Positions 46,287 to 54,871 of a stretch of 64,000 bases of DNA are shown here, in pieces. Every line of letters starts with the position of its first letter. The stretch's first letter is position 1. This DNA is from Ferrovibrio sp. Its GTDB lineage: Bacteria > Pseudomonadota > Alphaproteobacteria > Ferrovibrionales > Ferrovibrionaceae. The stretch spans positions 124,001 through 188,000 of the forward strand of contig NZ_JAHBYG010000002.1 of the NCBI RefSeq assembly GCF_019636075.1. The letters run 5' to 3'. The translations under genes were made by a program, and so were the position numbers. The notes beneath the pieces were generated by a model. It did not search any database and was not told the DNA's origin. It saw nothing but the letters and a program-made list of their open reading frames with translations.

Positions 46287-47051
46287 ATGAGCCGTATCCG
46301 TTTCACACCGAAGGATGGCGTTGGCCGCATCGCGCTGGCGGCGCCGGCCGCGCGCAACGCGGTTGATATAGGCTGGTGCGAGGATTTTTCTGCTGCCGCA
46401 AAGGCATGTGGGGCGGATGCGAGTCTGCGTGTGGTGTTGATCGAGGCCGATGGCGATTTCTTCAGCGTTGGCGGTGATATTGATCATTTCATCGCGCATA
46501 GAAACGATCTCACCCCTCATGTACGCCGCATGGCCGGATTGTTTCATGAAGGCCTGCTTGCTCTGCACCATGGTGGATTGCCGGTTGTGGCGGCTGTGCA
46601 GGGGCTGGCGGCGGGCGGTGGATTCAGCTTGGCTTTGCAGGCCGATCTGATCCTGGCAGCCAAATCCGCGCGGTTTGTCAGCGCGTATTCTTCATCCGGC
46701 CTTTCTCCCGATGGCGGCCTGACCTACACGCTGCCGCGCATGGTGGGCACGCGTCGGGCATTTGAAATCATGGCGCTCAATCCGGTGATGGATGCGGAAA
46801 CCGCGCAACGGCTTGGCATCGTTGCGCGCATATTTGCCGACGATGTTTTCAAGACCGAGGTCGAGGCCTGCGTCAGGCGCCTGGCCGGTATGTCGGCGGG
46901 AGCATTGGCGGCACTCAAACGCCTGCTGGCGAGCAGCCTGAACAATAGCCTGGAACAACAATTTTCCGCTGAAGCGGAAGCCGTGGCGCAGCTTGCCGGC
47001 TCGGCGGAGACACTGAAGATATTAGAGGCGTTTCTTGCGCGGCGCGGGTGA
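46287..47051 (+). CDS. Enoyl-CoA hydratase/isomerase family protein
   Basis: 254 aa crotonase-fold enzyme. ATG at 46287 has AGGAG 7 nt upstream; a GTG at 46284 is adjacent. Oxyanion-hole segments FFSVGGDIDHF and QGLAAGGGFSLALQADLI; then SSGLSPDGGLTYTLPRMVG, where hydratases carry a Glu but this has Asp (D in SPDGG), which is common in isomerase and hydrolase members. It probably hydrates the product of the carboxylase. Its 3' end overlaps the tetR 3' end by 30 bp. Confidence 0.85.
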   Translation: MSRIRFTPKDGVGRIALAAPAARNAVDIGWCEDFSAAAKACGADASLRVVLIEADGDFFSVGGDIDHFIAHRNDLTPHVRRMAGLFHEGLLALHHGGLPVVAAVQGLAAGGGFSLALQADLILAAKSARFVSAYSSSGLSPDGGLTYTLPRMVGTRRAFEIMALNPVMDAETAQRLGIVARIFADDVFKTEVEACVRRLAGMSAGALAALKRLLASSLNNSLEQQFSAEAEAVAQLAGSAETLKILEAFLARRG

Positions 47052-47684
47052 GGCAACGGGATTCGGCCTCTGGTCCAGTCCTTGGCAAAGCAGGTTGGTG
47101 ATGGCATCTGCCGTGCGTTCCACGTCGAAATCGCCTTCGCCACGCAGAAAGGCCCAGGTGTGATGCTCGATGCAGCCATAGATCAGGTTGCGTACCAGCG
47201 AAGGGGAAACGTCGGCGCGGAACTCTCCTGCCTGCATGCCCTCGCGTACGATATCGGTGACCCGCGAGGTATAGCGCCGGTTCAATGCGAAGATAGTGGT
47301 TTGTCGATATTCCGGATCGGGGCGGAACTCGGAGAAGACCAGGCGGCTCAAGCCAGGTTCCTGACGGATGGCGTTGAGGTGATGCCAGATCGCATGCCGC
47401 AGTTTGTTGCGCGCTCCCTCAATGCCCGGCAGCCAGGCTTCATCCTCGCTGATCATGCCGAGATACCATTGCTCGATTACCTTGATCACAAGGTCGCGTT
47501 TGTTCTGGAAGTAACGATAGATCGAGCCTTCAACCAGCCCGGCCCGCTCCGCGATTTCCGAAATCGAGGCATTTTCGTAACCGCGCAGACGGAAAACGTG
47601 CAGTGCCGCCTCGAGGATATCGGCCTCTCGCCGTTCGCGCGGCAGGCGGTTGACGATGCGCTTCTTGGTTCTCGGTCTGGCCAT
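47022..47684 (-). CDS. TetR-family regulator, FadR/LiuR-like
   Basis: 220 aa. HTH at about residues 22-68 (ADILEAALHVFRLRGYENAS, ISEIAERAGLVEGSIYRYFQ) with basic N- and C-termini (MARPRTKKRIV; APRKKRL). The ligand domain is like acyl-CoA-responsive TetR proteins. The start codon has no ribosome site and abuts the operator at 47687-47703, suggesting autorepression and perhaps a leaderless mRNA. Identical-type operators precede the carboxylase and liv operons, so it is the likely local repressor. Confidence 0.88.
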   Translation of the reverse strand: MARPRTKKRIVNRLPRERREADILEAALHVFRLRGYENASISEIAERAGLVEGSIYRYFQNKRDLVIKVIEQWYLGMISEDEAWLPGIEGARNKLRHAIWHHLNAIRQEPGLSRLVFSEFRPDPEYRQTTIFALNRRYTSRVTDIVREGMQAGEFRADVSPSLVRNLIYGCIEHHTWAFLRGEGDFDVERTADAITNLLCQGLDQRPNPVASPAPRKKRL

Positions 47685-47686
47685 TT

Positions 47687-47703
47687 AATGAATGTAATTT
47701 ATT
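47687..47703. promoter_or_regulatory. Operator in the tetR / enoyl-CoA hydratase divergent region
   Basis: AATGAATGTAATTTATT, inverted repeat with six of eight pairs matched, 2 bp before the tetR ATG. Shares 17 of 21 bases (with flanks) with 42659-42675. Being in the divergent gap it could control both tetR and the hydratase/acyl-CoA dehydrogenase genes. Confidence 0.65.
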
Positions 47704-47781
47704 TGGCTGCCGGGCGGAAGCCGGGAATGATGTCAGGCCACGGAAATTCCGCAACGGAAAAGCTTTTTTAGGGAGGACAGC

Positions 47782-48558
47782 ATGTCGGTTCTGGTAAGTA
47801 AATCGGGAGCTGTGCAACGCATAGAAATCAACCGCCCTGAACGCCGCAATGCGTTGAATGCCGCAGTGGTGCAGGGCATTGGCGATGGCATTCGCAAGGC
47901 ACAAGCCGATGCGGAAATCCGGGTGATCGTGCTGACCGGCAGCGGCGATAAGGCCTTCTGCGCTGGCGGAGACCTGGCGCCGGCAGCCGATGGCGCGCCC
48001 TTCACAGTCGACCCGGCGCATCCGCGCAATCCGGTGGTGGATTTGTTCAAGCTGATGGAGCAATGCGATCTGCCGATCATCGCGCGGGTGAATGGCCATG
48101 CATTGGCCGGTGGATTCGGCCTGGTTTGTGCCTGCGATATGGCGATTGCCTCCGATGCGGCCACGTTCGGCGTGCCGGAAAGCAAGATCGGCCTGTTTCC
48201 CATGATGATCATGCCCTACATGCTGCGTGTGACGCCGTTGCGCCGTTTCATGGAGCTTTGCATGACCGGTGAACCGATCTCCGCGGCCCGCGCGATGGAT
48301 TGGGGTATTGTCAACGAAACTGTGCCGGCCGATCAACTGGATGCGCGGGTGGATGCCTTCACCGCGCTGCTGGCCCAACGCTCGCCCAGCGCGATACGCC
48401 TCGGGAAGCAGGGTTTCCACGCCATGCGCGACATGGCCGTGTTACAGGCATTGGAATATGCCCAATTGATGCTGCCGATGATGGCGCGCACCGAGGATGC
48501 AAAAGAAGGCATGCGGGCCTTCCAGGAAAAGCGTGCGCCGGATTTCAAAGGCAATTGA
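47782..48558 (+). CDS. Enoyl-CoA hydratase family protein
   Basis: 258 aa. AGGGAGGAC lies 4-10 nt before the ATG. CoA/oxyanion segments AFCAGGDLAPA and NGHALAGGFGLVCACDMAIA; catalytic-region GVPESKIGLFPMMIMPYMLR has the first hydratase-type Glu (PES), resembling isohexenylglutaconyl-CoA or methylglutaconyl-CoA hydratases in length and layout. Divergent from tetR and 27 bp before the acyl-CoA dehydrogenase. Confidence 0.86.
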   Translation: MSVLVSKSGAVQRIEINRPERRNALNAAVVQGIGDGIRKAQADAEIRVIVLTGSGDKAFCAGGDLAPAADGAPFTVDPAHPRNPVVDLFKLMEQCDLPIIARVNGHALAGGFGLVCACDMAIASDAATFGVPESKIGLFPMMIMPYMLRVTPLRRFMELCMTGEPISAARAMDWGIVNETVPADQLDARVDAFTALLAQRSPSAIRLGKQGFHAMRDMAVLQALEYAQLMLPMMARTEDAKEGMRAFQEKRAPDFKGN

Positions 48559-48585
48559 ACATATAAAAATCAGGAAGGAAACGTC

Positions 48586-49752
48586 ATGCAATTCAGCCTC
48601 ACCGATGAACAGCAAAGCGTGCTTGATACCGCGGATCGCTTTGCCCGCAACGAGCTTTATCCGTTGGCTCAGCGCATGGATAACGAAGAATGGTGGCCGC
48701 AGGATATCTTCCCCAAGCTGGGTAAGGCCGGCTATTTCGGCATCACGGTGGATCCGAAATACGGTGGCGTGGGCTCCGACCTGTTCACCAGCGGCTTGAT
48801 CCTGCAAGCTTTTTCGCGTTGGAACCATGCCCTGGCGCTGAGCTGGGTGGCGCATGAGAATCTCTGCCTGAACAACATCTACCGTAATGCCGATGATGAA
48901 TTGCGGGCGAAATACTTGCCGGGCCTGTGCGATGGCAGCAAGACCGGCGCTTTGGGCTTAACCGAGCCGGGTGCCGGTTCGGATGCGCTGGGTTCTATGC
49001 GCACGACGGCGCGCCGCGATGGCGATCATTATCTGCTGAATGGCGGCAAGATCTATATCACCAACGGGCCTGTTGCCGATGTGCTGCTGGTCTATGCCAA
49101 AACCTCGCCGGAGCTATCGGCCAAGGGAATCTCGGCTTTCATCGTTGAGAAGGATTTCCCCGGTTTTCGCGTAGCGCAGAAATTGGTGAAGATGGGATTC
49201 CGCGGCAGCCAGACCGCCGAACTGGTGTTCGATGATTGCCGGGTGCCGGCGGCCAATCTGGTGGGCGGCGAAAATCGCGGCGTATCGGTGGTGATGAGCG
49301 GGCTGGATCTGGAGCGCGCCATGATCTCGCCGATCTGCCTTGGCATTTGCGAGCGGGCGCTTGAACTCAGCATTGATTATGCCCGCACCCGCAAGCAATT
49401 CGGCCGACCCATTGCCGATTTCCAGATGATCCAGTCTCGCGTGGCCGAGATGTATGTGATGATCGAAACCATGCGCAGCTTCACCTACAAGGTGCTAATG
49501 GATGCCAATGCATTGGAAGTGGGCGGCGGCGGACGCGGCAATGTTCATGCACTGACCGCAGCATCCGTGATGTATGCCGCCGATACCATGAACCGCGTGC
49601 TGGATCATGCCGTGCAGATCCATGGCGGCAGCGGCTATATCTGGGAGGCGGAGATCAACCGGCTGTTCCGCGCCACCAAGCTTTTGGAAATCGGCGCCGG
49701 CACCACCGAGGTGCGCAAGATGATTATCAGCGGTGAAATCCTCAAAAGTTGA
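48586..49752 (+). CDS. Acyl-CoA dehydrogenase, isovaleryl-CoA-dehydrogenase type
   Basis: 388 aa FAD enzyme. The catalytic base is in the isovaleryl-CoA dehydrogenase position, E243 in SGLDLERAM; the usual C-terminal glutamate site reads EIGAGTTEVRK, with Gly-Ala in place of Tyr-Glu. This swap is diagnostic of dehydrogenases for 3-methyl-branched acyl-CoAs (isovaleryl-CoA, citronellyl-CoA). FAD segments LGLTEPGAGSDALGSM and QIHGGSGYIWE are intact. Probably supplies the 3-methyl-enoyl-CoA for the carboxylase. AGGAAGG precedes the ATG. Confidence 0.9.
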   Translation: MQFSLTDEQQSVLDTADRFARNELYPLAQRMDNEEWWPQDIFPKLGKAGYFGITVDPKYGGVGSDLFTSGLILQAFSRWNHALALSWVAHENLCLNNIYRNADDELRAKYLPGLCDGSKTGALGLTEPGAGSDALGSMRTTARRDGDHYLLNGGKIYITNGPVADVLLVYAKTSPELSAKGISAFIVEKDFPGFRVAQKLVKMGFRGSQTAELVFDDCRVPAANLVGGENRGVSVVMSGLDLERAMISPICLGICERALELSIDYARTRKQFGRPIADFQMIQSRVAEMYVMIETMRSFTYKVLMDANALEVGGGGRGNVHALTAASVMYAADTMNRVLDHAVQIHGGSGYIWEAEINRLFRATKLLEIGAGTTEVRKMIISGEILKS

Positions 49753-49844
49753 AAAATGCCCTTATCGCGCTTCCTGACAATTGATTCGTATACCTACGAT
49801 GGGCTAGCCTGCCGGCCCTTAGAAATATAAATGCCGGGAAGCCA

Positions 49845-50879
49845 GTGAGCCAATCCAACATACCTCTGTCGCATCTGCGGGCGCTCTACGCCATGATGTG
49901 CCGCATCCGCGCCTTCGAGGACGCAGCCGAAATCGCCAGCAAGGGCGGTGTGGCCGCGTTTGGCCAGGCTGCCGGCAGCACGGCGCATGTACGCGGCCCG
50001 TTGCACCTCTCCACCGGCCAGGAGGCTGTGCCGGCCGGCGTTTGCGCCCATCTGCGCCCGGCGGATTATATGACCTCGACCCATCGCGGCCATGGCCATA
50101 CCTTGGCCAAGGGCGCCGATCTTGCCGGCATGATGCATGAGCTGTTCGGCAAGGCCACCGGCTTTTGCGGCGGACGCGGCGGCTCGATGCATATCGCGGA
50201 TTTTTCGGTGGGGATGCTGGGGGCCAATGGCGTGGTAGCGGCGGGGATTCCGATTGCCGTTGGGGCTGCGCAATCCATCAAGATACGCGCCAGCCACGGC
50301 AATCCGGATGCCATCGCGGTCACGTTCTTTGGCGATGGCGCGATCAATCGCGGCCCATTTGCCGAAAGTCTGAACTGGGCCGCGGCCTTCAAGCTGCCGC
50401 TGCTATTCGTGTGTGAAGACAATCAATGGTCGGCCACCACCAAGACCGGTGCGATGTCTGCCGGCGAGGGGGCTGCGGCGCGCGCGCGCGCGCATGGCCT
50501 CGTAGCGGAAACCGTTGATGGCAACGATGTGGGGGCGGTGAGCGAGACCGCTCGCGCGCTGATTGCCGATATCCGCCAGGGTAAAGGCCCGGCTTTGCTG
50601 CATGCGCGCACCTATCGCTTCAAGGGCCATGTTTCGGTGGATCCGGCAGCCTATCGCGATCCGAAGGAGCTGGAAGCCGCCCTGGAGCATGATCCGCTGG
50701 TGCTGGCAGCGCGCAAGCTTATACAGCTTGGCATCAATGTGGCCGATGTAGACTCCATCATGCAGGCGGCGCGCGAGGAAGTGGCTGCTGCGGTGGCCAG
50801 TGCCGATGGAGCTGCTTGGCCCGATGACGCCGCGGCCTTCACTGAAATCCAGAGCATGGGAGCCGGGCAATGGCTGTGA
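49845..50879 (+). CDS. 2-oxoacid (pyruvate/acetoin) dehydrogenase E1 component, alpha subunit
   Basis: 344 aa. Thiamine-diphosphate motif GDGAINRGPFAESLNWAAAF ending in N (CEDN); HLSTGQEAVPAGVCAHLRP and FCGGRGGSMHIADFS are shared by AcoA and PdhA. GTG start at 49845 without a clear ribosome site. The beta subunit overlaps by 10 bp, but no E2 or E3 gene follows, so partners must be elsewhere. Sequence alone does not separate acetoin, pyruvate or branched-chain use. Confidence 0.85.
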   Translation: MSQSNIPLSHLRALYAMMCRIRAFEDAAEIASKGGVAAFGQAAGSTAHVRGPLHLSTGQEAVPAGVCAHLRPADYMTSTHRGHGHTLAKGADLAGMMHELFGKATGFCGGRGGSMHIADFSVGMLGANGVVAAGIPIAVGAAQSIKIRASHGNPDAIAVTFFGDGAINRGPFAESLNWAAAFKLPLLFVCEDNQWSATTKTGAMSAGEGAAARARAHGLVAETVDGNDVGAVSETARALIADIRQGKGPALLHARTYRFKGHVSVDPAAYRDPKELEAALEHDPLVLAARKLIQLGINVADVDSIMQAAREEVAAAVASADGAAWPDDAAAFTEIQSMGAGQWL

Positions 50880-51829
50880 TGACCTATGCCGCTGCCGCGG
50901 CTTCGGCCTTGAACGACGCCATGCGTGCCGATCCCGCCATTGTGGCATTGGGCGAGGATTTGGGCCGAGGCGGCATCTTCGGTCAATATGCAGGGCTGCT
51001 GGCGGCATTCGGCCCCGAACGGGTGATCGATACGCCGATTTCGGAAGCCACAATCGTCGGCGCCGCCGTAGGCATGGCGCTGACCGGCCTCAAGCCGGTG
51101 GTGGAGATGCGGGTGATCGACTTCGCACTTTGCGCCATGGACGAGATCGTGAATCAAGCGGCGAAGAACCGCTTCATGTTTGGCGGGCAGGGCCGCGTGC
51201 CTGCTGTGATCCGCATGCCGATCGGCGTGTGGACTTCATCGGCGGCCCAGCATTCGCAATCGCTTGAAAGCTGGTTCGCCCATGTACCGGGCCTGGTTGT
51301 GCTGGCTCCGGCAACGCCGCAGGATAATCATGCACTGTTGAAAGCCGCCATCGCCTGTGGCGATCCGGTGGCCTATTTCGAGCATAAGGAACTCTGGCCG
51401 CTGCAAGGCGAGGTGGACGCCGATCAACGGACCGAGATCGGCAAGGCGGCGATCCGCCGCGTGGGCAGCGACATCACCATCGTCAGTTGGAGCAAGGCGG
51501 TGCATTGGTCGCTGGAAGCGGCCGAGGCGCTGGCGGCTGAGGGTATTCAGGCCGAGATGATCGACTTGCGCACCATCTGGCCCTGGGATCGCGATGCAGT
51601 CTTCGCATCTGCGGCAAAAACCGGACATGTGCTGATTGCCCATGAGGCGGTGCAGGCGGCAGGTTTCGGTGCTGAAATTGCCGCCACTCTGGCAGAGGCT
51701 GGCAATGCAAAGCTGGCACGGTTGGGGGCAAAGCGGGCACCGGTTGGTTACGCGCCCAATCTTGAGGCAGCGGTGCGGGTAACACCGGCAGTCATTGCTG
51801 CCAAGGCGCGTGCCCTGCTGGGTCGTTAA
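50870..51829 (+). CDS. 2-oxoacid (pyruvate/acetoin) dehydrogenase E1 component, beta subunit
   Basis: 319 aa, AcoB/PdhB-like. Landmarks: VALGEDLGRGGIFGQYAGLL, DTPISEATIVGAAVGMALTG, GHVLIAHEAVQAAGFGAEIA. Pairs with the alpha subunit (overlap 10 bp) to decarboxylate a 2-oxoacid on TPP. Confidence 0.86.
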   Translation: MAVMTYAAAAASALNDAMRADPAIVALGEDLGRGGIFGQYAGLLAAFGPERVIDTPISEATIVGAAVGMALTGLKPVVEMRVIDFALCAMDEIVNQAAKNRFMFGGQGRVPAVIRMPIGVWTSSAAQHSQSLESWFAHVPGLVVLAPATPQDNHALLKAAIACGDPVAYFEHKELWPLQGEVDADQRTEIGKAAIRRVGSDITIVSWSKAVHWSLEAAEALAAEGIQAEMIDLRTIWPWDRDAVFASAAKTGHVLIAHEAVQAAGFGAEIAATLAEAGNAKLARLGAKRAPVGYAPNLEAAVRVTPAVIAAKARALLGR

Positions 51830-51856
51830 GCGGGTATTGGCAGGGGCAGTCATAAG

Positions 51857-51870
51857 TTGTAAGAGTACAA
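51857..51870. promoter_or_regulatory. Inverted repeat before the second TRAP operon
   Basis: TTGTA-AGAG-TACAA, perfect 5-bp arms, 78 bp before the dctP start. Could be an operator for a regulator not in the window; nothing else recognised in this 118-bp gap except the ribosome site TTGGAGGAAA. Confidence 0.3.
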
Positions 51871-51947
51871 ATCAGGGGATGCCGCTTATCGATGGTATTC
51901 CAGCCGGGAAAACAGTTTCATAAAACAGGCAATTGGAGGAAATAAAA

Positions 51948-53000
51948 ATGATCAATCGTCGTTCGTTGTTGAAGGTCGGTGTGGCCGGTGGCGCGCTGGC
52001 TGCTGCGCCCTACGTGTTCAGCCGCTCGGCCGTGGCGCAGAGCAAGTATAAGGACGAATACAAGCTTTCCACCGTGGTGGGCCTGCCTTTCCCTTGGGGC
52101 CAGGGCGGCGAGATTTTCGGCAATCTGGTGCGTGAGCGCACTGCTGGCCGCATCAACATCAAGATGTATCCGGGCGTGTCGCTGGTGAGCGGCGATCAGA
52201 CCCGCGAATTCACTGCGATCCGCCAGGGCGTGATCGATCTGGCGCTGGGCTCGACCATCAACTGGTCGCCGCAGGTGCGCGAGTTGAACCTGTTCTCGCT
52301 GCCCTTCCTGGCGCAAGATCATGCCGGCCTGGATGCGCTGGTGCAGGGTGATGTGGGCAAGCAGATTGTCGGCATCGTGGAAAAGGCGGGCGTGCAGGTT
52401 CTAGGCTGGGGCGAGAATGGCTTCCGCGAAGTGACCAATTCCAAGCGCGAAATCCGCACGCCGGCCGATATGAAGGGCCTGAAGTTCCGCGTTGTGGGTT
52501 CGCCGATCTTCAACGACACCTTCACCGCCCTGGGCGCCAATCCCACCCAGATGAGTTGGGCCGATGCGCAGCCGGCTTTGGCTTCCGGTGCTGTGGAAGG
52601 CCAGGAAAATCCCATGCATATCTTCACGGCGGCGAAGCTGCATACCCTGTCGCAGAAATTCGTCACGCGCTGGGGCTACGTGGCCGATCCGCTGATCTTC
52701 GTGGCCAACAAGGATATTTGGGCTTCTTGGGATGCCAAGGATCGGGATATCGTCAAGCAGGCGGCCGTTGATGCCGGCAAGCAGGAAATCGCCATTGCAC
52801 GCAAGGGCCTTTCCGGCGCCGACCAGTCTATGGTGAAGGAAGTGGAAGCGCTGGGCGTGAAGGTCACTGAGCTGACCGACGCCGAGAAGAACGCTTTCAA
52901 GGCTGCCGTAAAGCCCTCCTACGATAAGTGGGTGCAGCAGATCGGTGCCGATCTGGTGAAGAAGGCGGAAGCGGCAGTGGCCGCCCGCAAAAAGGCTTAA
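51948..53000 (+). CDS. TRAP transporter substrate-binding protein (DctP type), second system
   Basis: 350 aa from the ATG at 51948 behind GGAGGAAA (the frame opens earlier at a TTG inside the ribosome site). Exported, twin-arginine-like NRRSLLKVGVAGG signal ending AVAQS. Ligand-site segment MKGLKFRVVGSPIFNDTFTA and following LGANPTQMSWADAQPALASG belong to the DctP family. Ligand unknown. Confidence 0.9.
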   Translation: MINRRSLLKVGVAGGALAAAPYVFSRSAVAQSKYKDEYKLSTVVGLPFPWGQGGEIFGNLVRERTAGRINIKMYPGVSLVSGDQTREFTAIRQGVIDLALGSTINWSPQVRELNLFSLPFLAQDHAGLDALVQGDVGKQIVGIVEKAGVQVLGWGENGFREVTNSKREIRTPADMKGLKFRVVGSPIFNDTFTALGANPTQMSWADAQPALASGAVEGQENPMHIFTAAKLHTLSQKFVTRWGYVADPLIFVANKDIWASWDAKDRDIVKQAAVDAGKQEIAIARKGLSGADQSMVKEVEALGVKVTELTDAEKNAFKAAVKPSYDKWVQQIGADLVKKAEAAVAARKKA

Positions 53001-53034
53001 TGCGCGCCGCTTAGGTCTGATTCAGCATAATAGG

Positions 53035-53065
53035 GCAAAGGCCGGGTATCCCGGCCTTTGCTTTT
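53035..53065 (+). terminator. Stem-loop between dctP and dctQ (second TRAP)
   Basis: Perfect 12-bp stem GCAAAGGCCGGG (53035-53046) and CCCGGCCTTTGC (53050-53061), loop TAT, then TTTT. 34 bp after the dctP stop and before dctQ; expected to cut expression of the permease genes relative to the binding protein. Confidence 0.85.
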
Positions 53066-53097
53066 AAGGGCGACGATAGATTTGGGAGAGTGTCAGC

Positions 53098-53586
53098 ATG
53101 GCGGAGAACAGTCCATCGCAACCGAATCCTTTCCATCCGCTGCGATGGGAAGATTGGCTGGCGGCCATCGCCATGGGGCTTTTGGCGGTTATCACCTTTG
53201 CCAATGTGCTGGTGCGCTATCTCACCGATCAGTCTTTTGCCTGGACCGAGGAATATTCCACCGCGTTGATGCTGATCCTCACCTTGGCTGCCGCAGGTGC
53301 CGCAGTGTCGCGCGACCGGCATATCCGGATCGAGTTGTTTTTTTCCACGGGCAGTGCCAATCGTCAGCGTGTGCTCGCACTGGTTTCGGCGGCGGCGAGC
53401 CTGGGCGCTTTCGGTATTCTTACCGGCCTGGGCGTGAAATTCGCTTATGACGACTTTCAGTATGATGTGACATCGCCAGGCATCGGCCTGCCGCAATGGT
53501 GGTATAGCAGCTGGCTGCCGGCGCTTGGTCTGGCGATATGTCTGCGCGCCCTGATCCATCTCATTCGCGTATGGCGGTCGGCATGA
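53098..53586 (+). CDS. TRAP transporter small permease (DctQ type), second system
   Basis: 162 aa with four membrane segments; GGGAGAG 7 nt before the ATG. The family segment FAWTEEYSTALMLILTLAAA and the conserved RDRHIRIE are clear. Overlaps dctM by ATGA. Confidence 0.88.
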   Translation: MAENSPSQPNPFHPLRWEDWLAAIAMGLLAVITFANVLVRYLTDQSFAWTEEYSTALMLILTLAAAGAAVSRDRHIRIELFFSTGSANRQRVLALVSAAASLGAFGILTGLGVKFAYDDFQYDVTSPGIGLPQWWYSSWLPALGLAICLRALIHLIRVWRSA

Positions 53587-54866
53587 CAGCGTTAGCGATC
53601 TTCGCAGTCTTCGTCTTGCTGATGTTGTCCGGCACGCCGATTGGCGTGGTGATGCTGCTGGCCGGCAGCCTCGGTATCGGCATGGCCCAATTGGGCTGGT
53701 TGGCGGTACCCAACAATTTTTACGCCAGCATCGCCAAATATCCTCTGCTGGCATTGCCGATGTTCATTCTGGTGGGGGTTATCTTCGATCGCTCCGGTGT
53801 GGCGACAAGGCTGGTGAAATTTGCCACCGCGTTGATCGGTCGAGGCCCCGGCATGCTGCCGGTGGTGGCTATTTCGGTGGCGATGGTGTTCGGCGGTATT
53901 TCCGGTTCCGGCCCTGCTACGGCGGCTGCCGTGGGCAGCGTGGTGCTGGTGGCCATGGCGCGCGCCGGCTACAATCCCGGTTTTTCCGCCACCGTGGTGG
54001 GCGCGGCGGCCTCGCTGGATATCCTGATTCCACCGTCCATCGCCTTCATCGTCTATTCGGTGATGGTGCCGGGCGCCTCGGTGCCGGCGCTGTTTGCTGC
54101 TGGTATGGTGCCGGGCCTGCTGGCTGGCCTAGCCTTGATGCTGCCGGCGATCTGGCTGTCGCGCCGCCATGGCTTTGGCGTATCGGAACGTAATCTGCCG
54201 CGCCCGTCTTTCTGGCTTTCCTTGCGGGAAGCCAGTTGGGGTCTGGCCGCACCGGTGCTGATCCTGGGCGGCATGCGGGCCGGCTGGTTCACACCCACCG
54301 AGGCGGCTGTGGTGGCGGTGTTCTATGGCCTGTTCGTCGGCATGGTGATCTACCGTACCATTCGTTGGCGCGATATCCTGTCGATCCTGGTGGAAGCGGC
54401 CGAAACATCCGGCATCATCCTGGCCATCATGGGTATGGCCAGCGTGTTTGCCTATGTGGTTTCCACGCTTGGCGTCATCGACCCGATTGCTCGCGCCATC
54501 ACCAATAGTGGCTTGGGTTCCTACGGCACGCTTGCTGTGCTGGTGGTGCTGCTGTTGTTCATCGGCATGGTGCTGGATGGCGTGTCGATCTTCCTGATCT
54601 TCATTCCGCTGCTGTTGCCGCTGATGCGGGCCTTCCAATGGGATCCGGTCTGGTTCGGCGTTCTGCTCACCTTCATGGTGGCGATCGGCCAATTCACCCC
54701 GCCAATGGCGGTAAACCTGATGGTATCCTCCAAATTGGCGGGCATATCCATCGAGCAGACAACCCGCTGGGCCTTCTGGTTCGTGGCGGCCATGCTGCTT
54801 ATGGTGGCGCTGATGGTGATGCTCCCCGGCATCGTGCTGTGGCTGCCGCATGCCTTGGGATATTAA
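53583..54866 (+). CDS. TRAP transporter large permease (DctM type), second system
   Basis: 427 aa; start at the ATG overlapping the dctQ stop (frame from 53538 lies in dctQ). Landmarks: FGGISGSGPATAAAVGSVVL, VVGAAASLDILIPPSIAFIV, GQFTPPMAVNLMVSSKLAGI. Ends 5 bp before the convergent IMPase gene stop. Confidence 0.92.
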   Translation: MTALAIFAVFVLLMLSGTPIGVVMLLAGSLGIGMAQLGWLAVPNNFYASIAKYPLLALPMFILVGVIFDRSGVATRLVKFATALIGRGPGMLPVVAISVAMVFGGISGSGPATAAAVGSVVLVAMARAGYNPGFSATVVGAAASLDILIPPSIAFIVYSVMVPGASVPALFAAGMVPGLLAGLALMLPAIWLSRRHGFGVSERNLPRPSFWLSLREASWGLAAPVLILGGMRAGWFTPTEAAVVAVFYGLFVGMVIYRTIRWRDILSILVEAAETSGIILAIMGMASVFAYVVSTLGVIDPIARAITNSGLGSYGTLAVLVVLLLFIGMVLDGVSIFLIFIPLLLPLMRAFQWDPVWFGVLLTFMVAIGQFTPPMAVNLMVSSKLAGISIEQTTRWAFWFVAAMLLMVALMVMLPGIVLWLPHALGY

Positions 54867-54871
54867 GAGGA

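Noticed and set aside
47741-47751. 11-bp palindrome CGGAAATTCCG before the hydratase gene
   Set aside because: Short, close to the ribosome site, no second copy in the window; insufficient to call an operator.
49831-49848. Five-codon ATG frame overlapping the E1 alpha GTG start
   Set aside because: Very short and without a ribosome site, unlike the frame at 35694.
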